Origin: Nectonema munidae
Taxonomy: Eukaryota > Nematomorpha > Nectonematoida > Nectonematidae
Reading direction: 5' to 3'
DNA: 64,000 bases
Assembly: GCA_030549495.1 (NCBI GenBank)
Contig: JAUIRK010000065.1
Span: 444,001-508,000, forward strand
The notes under the pieces were generated by a model, which had not been told where the DNA came from, ran no database searches, and saw only the letters and a list, made by a program, of their open reading frames with translations. Below, in pieces: positions 1 through 16,480 of the stretch (positions are counted from its first letter, which is position 1; each line of letters opens with the position of its first letter). A program made the translations under genes and the position numbers.

Positions 1-929
1 GATATCTTTAACAGAGTCCGTTATCCATTCAATGGCGTTTAAAAAGAGTAATGGAGTGGAGGGAAAATTTCCTTATTTTTTGTTCTTGCAATAATGGAAC
101 TAAGAAGATTTTTTCGATAATAACGTTTAAATATATGAATTATGCCCTGATCAAGAGGTTGTAGAACTGAGGTACAATTAGCAGGAAAGAAAATAACTTT
201 TATATTTTTCGTCTTAACATCTTTTGGATGGCCATGAGCGTTGTCTACAAACAACAAAACATTGCGTTTTTGCTTTTGCACCAGCTTATCAAATTCAAGC
301 AGCCATTTACTGTAAAGTTCAGCAACCACCCAAGCTTTTTTATTGGACTTTCATAAAACAGGAAAAGCTTCATGAGGAACATTTTTAAAACAACGTGGCT
401 TCTGAAATCTTCCTATAACGAGCGGTTTTTGGAATTCTCCATTCATATCAAAGCAAAGAACATGTAGCGTTCGATCAGGAAGTTGACGAAAAAAACGCCT
501 GTCTCATCCACATTATAGTTTTCCAATCAGAGACAAGACTTTTATCAAGACTTTTGCTTTCTCCACAAGCTTAGAAGATGAAATATTATAACGTTTACGC
601 AAGCACCCATTTGAAGCTTTGGAGTTAGAAAGGTTTAAGTCTTGTGCGTAGCGTAGAGCTCGTTCTTGCATCAAAGGCCGACTAACAGTTAAATTAGGCA
701 ACGCATTTTTGAAACGATTCCCACATAACATGATTCAAAGTATCATTTCGCGTTGCTATATTTCTTCTTTTGCGGTCACCCTGCTTGCTTATTTTTCAAA
801 ATATTTTGGACCTGACTTCGACCAATGCCAAAGATCTCAGCTAGTTGTCTAGTACTTTTGCCTCGTCTCGCATTTATAAGATCAATTTTTTTGTTGTAAT
901 ATTAGTTCCTTTCTTTTACGACTTTCCAT
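1..929 (-). pseudogene. Tigger/pogo transposase relic (HTH + CENP-B HTH + DDE)
   Basis: This would encode a CENP-B/Jerky-like transposase that binds element ends and cuts and pastes the DNA. Reading leftward from an ATG at 929, an N-terminal psq-type HTH is recognisable by LINARRGKSTRQLAEIFG. The second HTH (CENP-B/Tc5 type, about 731-513) has ALRYAQDLNL and KASNGCLRKR. The DDE domain keeps NVDETG (first Asp) and FVDNAHGHP (second Asp), followed by LQPLDQGII, the usual word after the second Asp. The third acidic residue, if present, lies beyond the left edge. The frame is broken: a shift in the first HTH, stops between the HTH blocks, and an apparent internal loss between the first Asp block and the FDMNGEFQKP block. 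It is not functional as it stands. Family assignment is firm; the subfamily is not. Confidence 0.82.
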
Positions 930-1440
930 TTTGGAATTAATAAAAAAAACTGGAATAAATAAATGAGTGAATCTGGATAATTAAAAATAAAACACTTAAA
1001 TAAAGAATAAAAAACTATGAACATATACCCAAGATCAAATCAACGAGAGACAAATAAGATAAAAGAAACGTTAATGTTGCTGTAGCAAAAAACATGAATT
1101 GATTGAATAAAAAATATCGAATCAGAGAGGCCTGTCTTATGTCACTCACACACACACTGCCAGTGATGATGAAGAAAGCCACACAAACAGATGCTTAGGA
1201 AAACTGATTTAAAATTCGCAACTAAAAGTGTTTTTATTTTGATGTTAATCCCTTTGAAAGTTTACCCAATTTCTCCGTTTTGACAAAAATAGGTGACCAT
1301 AATACGCAATACGAGAGTGACCGTTATACTCAATAATTATGCAATATATAGAAATATAAAAGAATTCGAGACTATACTTTCTGGCCGTATTAGAAGCGTT
1401 GACCGCTTTTCAGGAGTGACCGTAGAGAGGAGTTCTACTG
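1..1440 (-). mobile_element. Tigger/pogo-like DNA transposon, 5' part, truncated by window edge
   Basis: The element is read right to left. Its outer end is a Tigger-type terminal repeat whose minus-strand sequence begins CAGTAGAACTCCTCTCTACG at 1440, followed on the plus strand by TA (1441-1442), the usual target duplication. Next to it, GACCG and GTGACC words recur (about 1300-1430), as in the ends of this family. The region 930-1300 is AT-rich untranslated sequence. The transposase relic lies at 1-929. The other terminus is outside the window, so full length is unknown. Confidence 0.8.
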
Positions 1441-1621
1441 TACATTTATATATATTAAAAATATAGCAAATGAAAGGCTTGGGTTTAACTAATCAATGTA
1501 TAAATGAGTATGGTAAAAAAACGTGATAACTTATCAAATGAAACTAATGAATGTGCTTCGCTATTGAAAGAGTAAAATGACTTTATAGCTAGTAGAATAA
1601 TAATAGTAATATTCACTATGG
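1441..1621. other. AT-rich spacer, nothing recognised
   Basis: AT-rich sequence between the Tigger terminus and a tRNA-derived SINE. I see no coding potential or clear repeat here. Confidence 0.5.
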
Positions 1622-1797
1622 GGGCGTGAGTAAGATTGGTTAAGTAGTGGGTTTCGATAACTCACGGTCTTGGGTTCGATCCCGCATCAAGCCTACTTTC
1701 TCATAGTTGGATACAAGCGGCGCAATTGTGCCTTTTCGATGAAAACACCCCAGGGTACCTTTACCTATGACTCCCGGGAAAATACTAGAAAGTTATT
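1622..1797 (+). repeat. tRNA-derived SINE-like element
   Basis: An internal RNA polymerase III promoter is visible. An A-box-like word TGGTTAAGTAGTGG lies near 1637-1650, and a B box GGTTCGATCCC matches the consensus. The flanks GGCGTGA and TCAAGCC pair at six of seven positions as a decayed acceptor stem. About 100 bp of non-tRNA body follows. This is an old tRNA-derived retroposon rather than a working tRNA, since D and T stems are poor. The downstream limit is approximate. It differs in sequence from the SINE heads in the duplicated region. Confidence 0.5.
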
Positions 1798-2029
1798 AAA
1801 TGAAAACTAGTCATTTTTATTATGACTATACTAAAAATACTAGTGTGTTACTAGAAGAAAAATAGTAAATTTTACTACTACTATAGTAATTCTAAGGACA
1901 GTAAATTTACTATATAATTCTAGTAGCCATAAGTAGTTTTTTGAGTGTAAATTAAGAAAATAATTACCAGAGAAATACTGGAAGTAGAATTTATTTTGAA
2001 GTTCATATATTTGACATTGATTGACAGGT
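1798..2029. other. AT-rich spacer with many ACTAGT/ACTA words
   Basis: Short words such as ACTAG, CTAGT and TACTA recur many times between 1785 and 1935, in both orientations. They suggest a decayed simple or foldback repeat. No gene is visible. Confidence 0.35.
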
Positions 2030-2640
2030 CGACTTACAATGATTTACGGGTTTAATCGATTTTTTGACACGTTTTATTGATTTCATAAAAAATGAATATC
2101 ACCACTGAATTCAGCATATTTGAAAATGGGTATATATGCGTAAAAAACTTCATATAATTATTTAGATAAAAAGTTTCTTTTTGAGATGAGCTGTCATGTA
2201 TCAGAAAATAAGTTAACAATACTTTCATGATTTAGTTTGTGGAGTTTGTGGATATTCGATTCTAAAAATGGTTTAACAATTTTTTTGAAAAACTTTTACT
2301 TAAACTTTGCATATGGTTATTTAAACTCCTTGATCTACGGTAAATTCTTCAGGGCATTTCTCAACAATAATTTATACCTTGGCATTAGAACTTTTAGAAA
2401 CTTTGGGCATTATATTCTTAAATTAAAAACAATTAACTGCCCTAGTTATAAGTTATAGACATTATAATATAAAAATTTTGTTGAAAAAATGTACATTTGA
2501 TTTTGATTGACAGTTTTTGACATGAGAGGGTCATTCAACTGCCATGAAAATGGTATCAAAAGGGTGCATCTAACGATTTTAGGGAAAGTCACAAAGTTTG
2601 AAGGCATATAATTTTAGTTAAATACATTTTAGTTGAGAGG
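2030..2640 (+). repeat. ~150-bp repeat family B, diverged copies
   Basis: Blocks match the family-B unit seen at 29640-30015. They include a TTGACA-type word, a region like TTCAGCATATTTGAAAATGG, and GAGCTGTCATGTATCA. The part from about 2456 to 2600 has TGTACATTTGATTTTGATTG followed by a block beginning GAGGGTCATTCAACTG, and it matches the reverse complement of about 36985-37150. Units are strongly diverged, so the array limits are approximate. Confidence 0.5.
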
Positions 2641-3096
2641 TCACAGATAAGGTTAACAGTTCGAAAAAAAGATAAATATTTATGTTGAAAAATAATCTGA
2701 AGAGTTCACAGCGAATCCCACAGGAACTTCTATTGTAAACTTCTTCCGTATAAAAGCTATCAGAATTAGAAAAAACAAAATTTTGAAAGAAAGTTGTTCA
2801 CAAAATGAAAGTTTGACTAATTTCATAAAAACATTAAACAAAAGCTTCTAAAAATGGTAGTAAAATGCTTTTTGGAAGCCAATATTCTAGTTTATAAACT
2901 TCGCCATCAAAGCATCCTCACTCTGTTCTCTAAAATAGCCTTTTCGCTACCTTCTACCTCACAAAATCAAAAGCGGGTAGAGGAAAAGGGTGAAGATAAA
3001 ATATTAGCAATTAAAAGTTTTTTGAAAGAAAATTTTTTTTTAATATTTTTATTAAACCTTTTTGAGAAAAAACAATAATAACCTTTTACTCATCAT
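2641..3096. other. AT-rich spacer, no gene recognised
   Basis: Pre-insertion flank of the RTE LINE. A 74-codon open frame (2854-3078) has no recognisable domain and I do not treat it as a gene. Confidence 0.45.
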
Positions 3097-3112
3097 AGTA
3101 ATAAATTACGAT
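3097..3112 (+). repeat. Target-site duplication of the RTE LINE, left
   Basis: AGTAATAAATTACGAT occurs here and again exactly at 9245-9260, framing the LINE. A 16-bp perfect duplication is typical of target-primed reverse transcription. Confidence 0.9.
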
Positions 3113-3494
3113 GACTCCTTAATGACTGTTTATGCTGAGGTGGAAAATGAAAATGAGCACTCATTTTCCTATAAAATACCTCATATGGCACATGCGTCTC
3201 TTACAGCCTCTGAACAGTAAGTCTCCTGATCTGCCTTCACGCGGCGGGGTTGTTTAAAACTAAATGATCTTGAGGCAAAAGCGAGTAACAGGCGCTTTAA
3301 CCTCGTATAGCTCCGGGTGGACCAATCTCGTTAGCTTTGGACAGCAGTTGTTCTAGGATTCCAAATTACCACTGCCTTGTGGGTTAAGTACTTGGTTGTA
3401 CAAAGGCTAAAGGTTTCCAGTCCTGAATACAAACACTGGTTGGCGTCAGGAAGGGCATCCGGCTTGTAAAAATTCTGCTCCAATTTACTTTGCA

Positions 3495-4625
3495 ATGATT
3501 CAAAACTCTATAGGGCGGGGTACAGCCCGAAGTACTCCGTGGGTCCTTCCAGTAACCTACGTCAAAAAGAACACTGAAAAAAAACCAGAGAGAAAGAATA
3601 GTGTGGTAGATCATACTGACAAAGTTTCTTGTAATGTAATAAGATTAGCTTCATGGAATGTCGGCACAATGACAGGAAAAGCGAATGAAATTGTAGAGGA
3701 GATGATAAAGCGAAAGATTGAAATAGCCTGTGTACAGGAGACTAAATGGAAGGGTAATGCTTCTAAAATGCTTATTCAAGGATTCAAAATTGTTTATACC
3801 GGCTCAACTAATAAAAAGAATGGTGTAGGAGTAATTTTGAGTAAAAAATGGCATGAAAAGATAATTGAAGTGAGAAGGGTAAGTGACAGGATAATTTTAT
3901 TGAAATTAAAGGGTTTTAATGAAATTATTACTGTTGTGTCAGTGTATGCACCACAGATTGGTTGTAATAGGGAGGAGAAAGATGTTTTTGTTGATAAACT
4001 TGATAATTTACTGTCAGAAGTCGCAGAGAGTGAAACATTAATTTTAGCAGGTGACTTTAATGGTCAGATTGGGAAAAATAGTGATGGGTATGAGGGAGTC
4101 CATGGTGGACAAGGTTTTGGCAAAAGGAACGAAGAAGGCAACAGAGTATTAGACTTGGCACAGAGAAATGAACTGACCATCTGCAACACTAATTTCAAGA
4201 AAAAAGATGATCATTTAATAACGTATAGTAATGGAGGCAGAAATAGTCAAATAGACCATTTAATGGTCAGACAGGAGAAAAGAAAATATGTCAAAAATTG
4301 CAAGGTTATCCCAGGGATTGATATTGTATCGCAGCACAGAATTGTCATGATCGACATGCTTATATCTAAAGAACAAAGGAGAGAAGTAAAAAAGATAGGG
4401 CGATTCAGGACATGGCTACTTGAAGACAGAAAAGTTCAAGGTAGATATCAAGAGTTAGTTGAAAATGGTTTGAAAGAAAAACAAATAGGTGATAATATTG
4501 AGGAAATGTGGAGTCATCTTAGAAAGAATCTGTTGACAGCAAGTTTGATTGTGCTTGGTAGAACGAAAGGTGGTAGAAGAACTCAAAAAGAAACTTGGTG
4601 GTGGAAAGAAGAGATTAGAGAAGTA
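3495..4625 (+). pseudogene. RTE LINE ORF, endonuclease half
   Basis: This is the N-terminal half of an RTE polyprotein, an APE-like endonuclease that nicks target DNA. Visible motifs are LASWNVGTMTGK (residues 51-62), CVQETKWKG (79-87), LAGDFNGQIG (184-193), SQIDHLMV (251-258) and a C-terminal SQHRIVMIDML, the expected Asn, Glu, Asp-x-Asn and His positions of the fold. The linker reaches ETWWWKEEIREVL and is cut by the piggyBac insertion at TTAA (4626-4629); it resumes at 7654 with AKKQAFKKWQ. The first ATG in frame is used; the region upstream may be a longer N-terminus. Family identification is firm. Confidence 0.85.
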
Positions 4626-5108
4626 TTAACCTTCGCTTTACAGCATTTTTTGTTATAGCATCGTTTACAAAGATATACCATTTTACTCCGCATTTATTTC
4701 AACAACTATGATAAAGATTGCGCACACTTATGAAATCTATTTTATCGGTTTTGTTCGTTGTATGCCAAGTAGCATACAGATTATTCACTAATATCAAATA
4801 AATGGTTTTTATTATCTATGATAGCAAGATGAAAAATATCAAATAGTAAACAATTTACTATTTTATCCATATGCGCGTTACATCAAACCATCATCAAGTG
4901 AGAAAAACCTTGAAATTGTTCTAATGAAGCTGTATATCATATGTGTACAACGTACATTTATTGATTTGTGACAACTGCTTGATCAAATGTTATTTTCCTT
5001 TTTTGATTCCATTTCTTTTCACTAACTTTTTTCTTTACTTGTTTTGTTTTTCAATACCTCGTCATTTTTATTTGAAAACTTCTGATTGTCATTTTCTACC
5101 TCATTGAA

Positions 5109-7093
<1,985 letters not shown>

Positions 7094-7404
7094 TTTTTAT
7101 AAATGTTTTTTGCCATTATTTTATGCTTTGCTATACTTTCAGTCTGTAATAAACCTTTTGTCCTCAAAATCAGTTTGAAATATAGTTTTGTTTGCAAATG
7201 AAACTAATTTTTAGCTAGTTAGTAATTTCTTCATTGAGTTACACCTCAAAGAAAAATGTAGTTTCATGAGAAAAACCAAGATAATTCAACTTTCCAAACT
7301 ATAAATTCTAATTTTTTGCTTCAATGAAAGTAAACAATCTAAATTAAATTTACATGATCAAAGTTTATTGTGGAGTAAATTGCCATATGTCTGTAAAGCG
7401 AAGG

Positions 7405-7653
7405 CTTCGCTTTACAGCATTTTTTGTTATAGCATCGTTTACAGGGATATACCATTTTACTCCGCATTTATAAAAACCAAGATAATTCAACTTTCCAAAA
7501 TATAAATTCTAATTTTTTGCTTCATTAATGAAAGTAAACAATCTAAATTAAATTTACATGATAAAGTTAGATCAATTTTAATGAAAAATTTTTTCAAATT
7601 ATTATCTCAAAGTTTATTGTGGAGTAAATTGCCATATGTCTGTAAAGCGAAGG
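7405..7653 (+). mobile_element. Miniature piggyBac element abutting the full copy
   Basis: It begins CTTCGCTTTACAG and runs for about 65 bp as the left end of the full element, then switches to the right-end sequence (from AAAACCAAGATAATTCAAC) and ends in CTGTAAAGCGAAGG at 7653. It is therefore an internally deleted relative with no coding capacity, in the same orientation as its neighbour. It retains about 45 bp of right-end sequence (near 7562-7608) that the full element lacks, so it was not made from that very copy. The LINE resumes after TAA, the remains of TTAA. Confidence 0.88.
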
Positions 7654-9117
7654 TAAGCTAAGAAGCAAGCTTTTAAAAAATGGCAGGTAAGTAAGTTGGA
7701 AGAAGACAAACAAATGTATAGACTCAAGAAAAAAGAAGCTAAAAAGATCATTGCGGTATCAAAAGATGAATTATATGAAGCAATAAACAAAATGAAAAAA
7801 ATAAAGCAACAGGATCGAGTGAAGTAAGTGTATAAATGATAAAAGCTGGAAGAAGAGAATGCTCGAAGATGATGAGTAGATTATTGGAACAGATTTGGAA
7901 AGAAGAAAAAATGCCAGAAGAATGGACTAAACGTCTCATTGTTCCAATTTACAAAAATAAAAAAGATGTGTTAAACTGCGAAAATTACCGGGGCATAAAA
8001 CTAATAGAACACGGATTAAAACTTCTGGAAAAAATTTTGGCTGAACGTTTAAGAAATCAAGTTAGATAACCAGTTTGGATTTATGAGAGGAAAGAGTACA
8101 GTAGATCCTATATTTATAGTTAGACAGGTGATGGAAAAGAGACTTGAAGGAAATCAGCCTTTATTCTGCGGTTTTGTAGACCTAGAGAAAGCGTATGATA
8201 GGGTTCCAAGGGATGTTGTGTACTGGAGTCTAAGAGAAAAAGGTGTAAGTGAAAAGTTAGTGAGACTAGTTAAGGAAACCTATAGAAACTCTAAAACTTC
8301 CATCAGAACAATGAACGGATACTCACAGGAATTCGACATAAAAGTAGGGTTACACCAAGGTTCTGCATTGAGCCCTTTTCTTTTTGCAGTTGTTATTGAT
8401 GAAATCTCCAAAAATATAAGAAAAGAAGGAGTAAATGAACTTTTGTTTGCCGATGACTTAATAATTATGGCAGATAGTGAAAAAGAATTACAGGAAAGAC
8501 TAAGTATATGGCAAAAAAGTCTCGAGGAAAAAGGCCTAAAGTTGAATGCAGGCAAAACCGAAGTGATGAAGGTTAGTAGAAATGACAAGACTGAGATAAG
8601 GATAAAAGACGTTCATGGAATTGAGTTAAATCAAGTTAAAGCGTTCAAGTATTTAGGATCAGTTATTGAGATGGAAGGAGGATGTTGTAAAGACGTTCAG
8701 TCGAGATTGAATGCCAGTTGGGCAAAATGGAAAGAGGTTAAACCTGTTCTAAACGATAGAAGACTAGCCATGAATTTAAAGGCCAAGGTATATACATCAA
8801 TAGTTAGACCCGTCATGACTTACGGATCAGAATGTTGGTGTCTGAGAAATAATGAAAAGAAAAAGATAGAAGTGTCGGAAATGAAAATGCTGAGAATGAT
8901 GCTGAACGTTACGAGAAAAGATAGGATTAGAAATGAAGAAGTGAGGCATAGAACAAAAGTGACGACGAGTGTTGTAGATGTAATGGAAAGAAACAAGATG
9001 AGATGGTATGGACACGTGCTAAGAAGAAAAAGCGATGAAAAAATAAAGATAGCGTACGATGCGCCTGTACAAGGAAAGAGAAAAAGAGGAAGGCCAAGAT
9101 TGAGATGGAGGGGATGA
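7654..9117 (+). pseudogene. RTE LINE ORF, reverse transcriptase half
   Basis: Continues the LINE ORF after the piggyBac block. Motifs in order: KRLIVPIYKNKKD and NYRGIKL (RT blocks 1-2), FGFMRGKSTVDPIF after a small frame break near 8070, FVDLEKAYDRVPRD (catalytic Asp block), GLHQGSALSPFLFAVVID, LLFADDLIIMAD (FADD catalytic pair), and LGSVIEMEGG. The C-terminus has MTYGSECWCLR and MRWYGHVLRR, the hallmark C-terminal words of RTE elements. The frame is open from 8083 to 9117; a second break lies near 7825. The catalytic residues are intact, so decay is modest. Confidence 0.88.
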
Positions 9118-9244
9118 TTTGAAAAGGTCCATGGAAAAATTTGCATTGAAAGAAAGCGATGCGAAGGACAGAAACCTATGGAGAAACAGGATCAAGCCAT
9201 CGACCCCCATTTAGGGGATAAGATGATGAAGAAGAAGAAGAAGA

Positions 9245-9260
9245 AGTAATAAATTACGAT
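9245..9260 (+). repeat. Target-site duplication of the RTE LINE, right
   Basis: Exact copy of 3097-3112. It marks the end of the LINE at 9244. Confidence 0.9.
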
Positions 9261-9453
9261 AATAATTCACAATTTTTGATAAATCACATATCGCCCTAAA
9301 AATAAAAATTTTCTTCAATAAAAGAGAAACAAGTGTATAAAGTCAGGTCTAATGGTCGCTCACTATGATGCCGTTGCTTCAGATGTATTGAAATATGTTC
9401 TCTACCTCTCTCTCTCTGGTCTACGTTCTTACAACGTAAGTGTACAAAAAGGT

Positions 9454-12590
<3,137 letters not shown>

Positions 12591-12619
12591 AGTGTTGAAT
12601 TGAATACTTAAATTAAACA

Positions 12620-13500
12620 ATAGGCTTGTAGAGTTTAAAAATGAAATAGTATCTCCCATCGAAACTATTAAAGAGAATTTTGGTCTGAAATCTGAAATAA
12701 AAGATAAAATAAATGCTATTACAAACACTGATACACGGCTGAAAAACCTTGAAAATTTACATAGTAAGAAGAGCTATTCTGGAATTGTTTCTCAAAATCC
12801 TCAGTTTTCATCATCATCATCGAAGAAAGTTTATGACGAGGAGAACACTTTATTAATAGAAATACCTAAAAGTTCCAATTATAGTAAGTTCAGTAAATTC
12901 TCTTTTCTTCAAAAAAATTTAAATCATTCAAAAATTATCAATAGTAGAATAACTGGCAATAATTTGCATGTTAATTTTAAAGATAAAAAGGAAAAAAAAA
13001 GAAAAGAAAAGAGAAAACAAGTTAAGAAAAGAAAAGTACCCAGGTTAATATATTTAAAAACATACCTGTTTCTTTAGATATATCGCATCTCATTTGTGTT
13101 TGAAAAATGACTTACCGGCCGATACTTTTGATAAAGTCGTGAAATTTCATTCGAAATACTCCAAGTCTTACAATTTGATACTATCAGTAAATGAAAAGTA
13201 TGTCCAGAAAGTTTTCACGTTAAAATACATTTATTTGGGACCACTATCTTTTGATGTTTTAGTATTTATACCTAAAATAAAATGTAATAACTGTATTACA
13301 TATGGGCATTGGACCACAGAATGTAAACGAAATGTTAAATGTAGGAATTGCGCCTCTGCTGACCATACATTTGATAAATGTTCTGCCAATAAGAAAGATG
13401 TTTGAAATGCCCTAAATATAGTTGTAACTACCAATTCCACAATAATCGATGTTCTTCTTATATGAATGTGTTCAATAAGATAAAAATTCTCGAATTTGAA
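12620..13500 (+). pseudogene. LINE ORF1 relic with zinc knuckles
   Basis: ORF1 proteins of this group bind the element RNA. The upstream part reads as a Lys/Glu/Leu-rich coiled-coil-like segment (NAITNTDTRLKNLENL), then LLIEIPKSSNYSKFSKFSFL, then a frame break. The frame 13094-13405 ends with tandem CCHC-type knuckles: CNNCITYGHWTTEC and CRNCASADHTFDKC. A possible third knuckle follows beyond a stop. The gene is broken in several places. Confidence 0.68.
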
Positions 13501-13639
13501 AACTTTGATAGTACCATCAATGGAGAGTTGCAAAAATAGTGAGTTTCCTTTCAATAACTTTAACTCAAACTCGAATACTAATGAAAAACACTTTAGTGTC
13601 TTTGAAGAAAGCTTTAACAATTTCGATTGTAAAAGTTAT

Positions 13640-16450
13640 AAACAGGAAGAAATTAAGTTTGCCTTATCCAATCTTAATATTCTATTGTTAAATTCTCAGT
13701 CTCTTCCTTCCAAATTTGAAGGTTTGTGCTGTCTATTAAAGTCGCTAGACTCAGTTTTCCATGTAATTGCATTGCAAGAGACCTTGACACTTCTTTTAAT
13801 AATATTTTGATTCTTGATGATTATGTTTTCATATCTCTAACTTCAAAGGACACAATTCATCGGGGTTTAGCTTTTTACAAACACAAAAATTTTACATTTG
13901 AAATCATTTCTGTAAATCAAAACTTTACAAAATGGGAGACATGTACTTGTATGTATTCATAATGTTTACAGAGCGACAACTGTTCTCATACTATTTTTCT
14001 TAAGGAGTTCTCTACATAAGCGAAAAAATTCAAGCAGAACATTGTATTAGGCGACTTTAATGTCAATTTTTTTTAATATAATAAACTCAGCAGTTACTAA
14101 ATCTTTGGTTGAATCATTCATTTCTTTTGGATTTTTACCAACAATAAATTTGACTACCAGATCTGTTTCTGGAACACTGGTCGACATTTTCGTTCACTGT
14201 AGATCAGGGACTATATCATCTAGTTTGTCTGATCACCTTCCCATCTTTTTATCTTTGGATGAATTATTTTAAACTCGAAACAAAGATCTTTACTCTAAGA
14301 AAATTACTGACTTTGACACTCTTTGCGTTAAAACTTAGGGAAGAAAAATGGACCGGCTCAACCGATTCAAGACTAAGTATTGAATTTGCTTCTGAAATTT
14401 TTTAAAATGTTCTCAATGCCCACATTTTATCTAGCACAAAATTATTATCAAAACAGAGTAAATAAAGACATAAATTCAATGACTGGATGTCTCTTTTAAT
14501 TATGCTCAAACATAAAAATGAGTCAACATATATACAATATAAATTAGAGTTTAATCTGTATAATAAAAAGTTTAAAAAATTCATTTGGTTAGACAAGCAA
14601 AAATATTGACAAGATATTTTCTAATTATAAAAACGATAGTAAAAATACATGGAGAGAAATAAATCGTCATAGGAATGGCAATAAGTTAAATAATATCAAC
14701 ATTAAGGTTGAAGGTACTTCAGTCAATGATGAGAGCTTACCTGATTTGTTTCAATCCTTTTTCTTGAAAAAGCTTGAATCACTAAATGATAATAATAAGT
14801 CTGTTCATTTTCAAGATTTTCCTTTAATTTTAAACTATACTTCCAATGAAATCTCTCTGAATGACATTTTTCTCAATATCAACTCCTTAAAAAATAGCAA
14901 TAGTTCTGATTTTACGACCATATTGCAAAAACTTATTAAATTTATCGCTCCTTACATATGTTGCTCTTTGAGATACATTTTCAACAGATGTTTGAATGAA
15001 GGAATTTTTCCCAATATTTTTAAGATCAGTAAAGTTGTCCCCATATTAAAAAAGGTTAATAGGCACAGCTTAGAAAATTATAGGGCAATATCTATTGTTC
15101 CCATTTTATCTACAACTATTTTGAAAGGATCATTTATAACACAATCTACAACTATTTTGAATATAATGCTTTGTTTTCATCATCTCAGTTTGGCTTTCGT
15201 AAGTTTCATTCTATAGAATATCTGCACTTAATTTTTATTAAAGACGTTGTTAATTTTTGGGAAAACAATCAAGACTGCTTAGGAATTTTTTTAGATATAA
15301 AAATGCTTTTGATTCTCTTTCGATTCCATTCTTATGTGATGCTTTGATATCATGAAATTTTAGTCTTACTTGGATCAAGTTTATTGAATCTTTTCTAATA
15401 GAAATGTCCTTTATTGTTCGTATTAACAATTACCATTCATATGTCAAACGTTCACCTAATATAGGCGTCCCTCAAGGCTCAATATTAGGGCCGCTACTGT
15501 TCATTATATATATTAACTCGTTTCTAAATGAGATTGAGAGTAAAGGCATACGTTGTTATGCTTATGCTGACGACATTTCAATACTTATTGATTTTTCAGA
15601 CCGTGATATCACCAAAACAAACGAACATATAATAAAAAATAAATTTTTAAAACTAAATAAAATGAATCATACTATCAGCAGTGAGAAAAGTAAAGCTATT
15701 CTTTTTTCTCCCAAAAGGCACGTTAAAAGTAATGATATAGGCTTTAAAATAGGTCTGAATACAATAAGGTTATCCAAATCTATAAAATTTCTAGGTATAA
15801 TAGTGGATGAAAAACTTTCCTAGAAATTTCAGATAGACTCTTTAGCAACAAAACTGAATAGTGTTATCATTATTTCGAGGTACCAACTATCTAGCAATCA
15901 AAGTAAAAGTCTTACTATACAAGACACTTGTTTTACCTTTATTTTCATTTTCATTGGTAAACTGGGGTCATGTTAACAAGGATAGGATTTTTTTAATCTA
16001 AAAGAGAAGTCAGATATGTATTAAACCTCAAATACAACGGTCATACAAGTGAAAAGTTTAAAGAAATGAAGTGCTTCAAAATTCAAGACATATATAAAAT
16101 AAAGTTGATTAAAACTGCCATCAAGTTTTTTTCTGGTCAATGCCCCTTGAACTTTGCTGACTTTTTCACATTATCAGGAAGTTTTGACAAATATGAAAAA
16201 AGATTTCCTTACAAGCTTCATGTTTTTGGTGCAAAAAAGAAAGTATCCAAGCAAAGTATGGTTTTAAAGTTTCTGATTGTTGGAATTCTTTTAGTCACAG
16301 TATAAATCATTTTCTTGATGGAAATGTGCTTGCAAAAGTTGGTGCATTAATTGAAGAAACGATTTTGAACAGCCACCGAGCATGTACATCAAGTCTATGC
16401 TATATTTGCAATCCAGAAACGCACAACACACTTGCAGTATCCCCTTAAAT
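13640..16450 (+). pseudogene. LINE ORF2 relic (endonuclease + reverse transcriptase)
   Basis: The endonuclease is recognisable from LNILLLNSQSLPSKFEGL and IALQET near 13670-13790, VLGDFNVNF near 14050, and SLSDHLPIFLSL near 14225. RT blocks: ISKVVPILKKVNRHSLENYR (about 15030), VPQGSILGPLLFIIYINSF (about 15465) and AYADDISILIDF (about 15560), then KFLGIIVDEKLS. The C-terminal tail near 16380-16445 has ACTSSLCYICNPETHNT. It is fragmented by numerous frame breaks, so it has no coding function. Confidence 0.75.
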
Positions 16451-16480
16451 GCCTTCTATTTTCTTTTAATTTTATGTTCT

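Larger units (their letters stand above)
12600..16480 (+). mobile_element. Degenerate non-LTR retrotransposon (Jockey/CR1-like, CCHC ORF1)
   Basis: The order is ORF1 remains (about 12600-13500), endonuclease remains (about 13640-14275) and reverse transcriptase remains (about 14700-16450). Many frameshifts and stops split it into short frames, so this is an old dead copy. The ends, poly-A tail and target duplication could not be defined, so limits are approximate. Clade assignment rests on a gag-like ORF1 with zinc knuckles plus an AP-type endonuclease and a PQGSILGPLLF-type RT. Confidence 0.75.
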
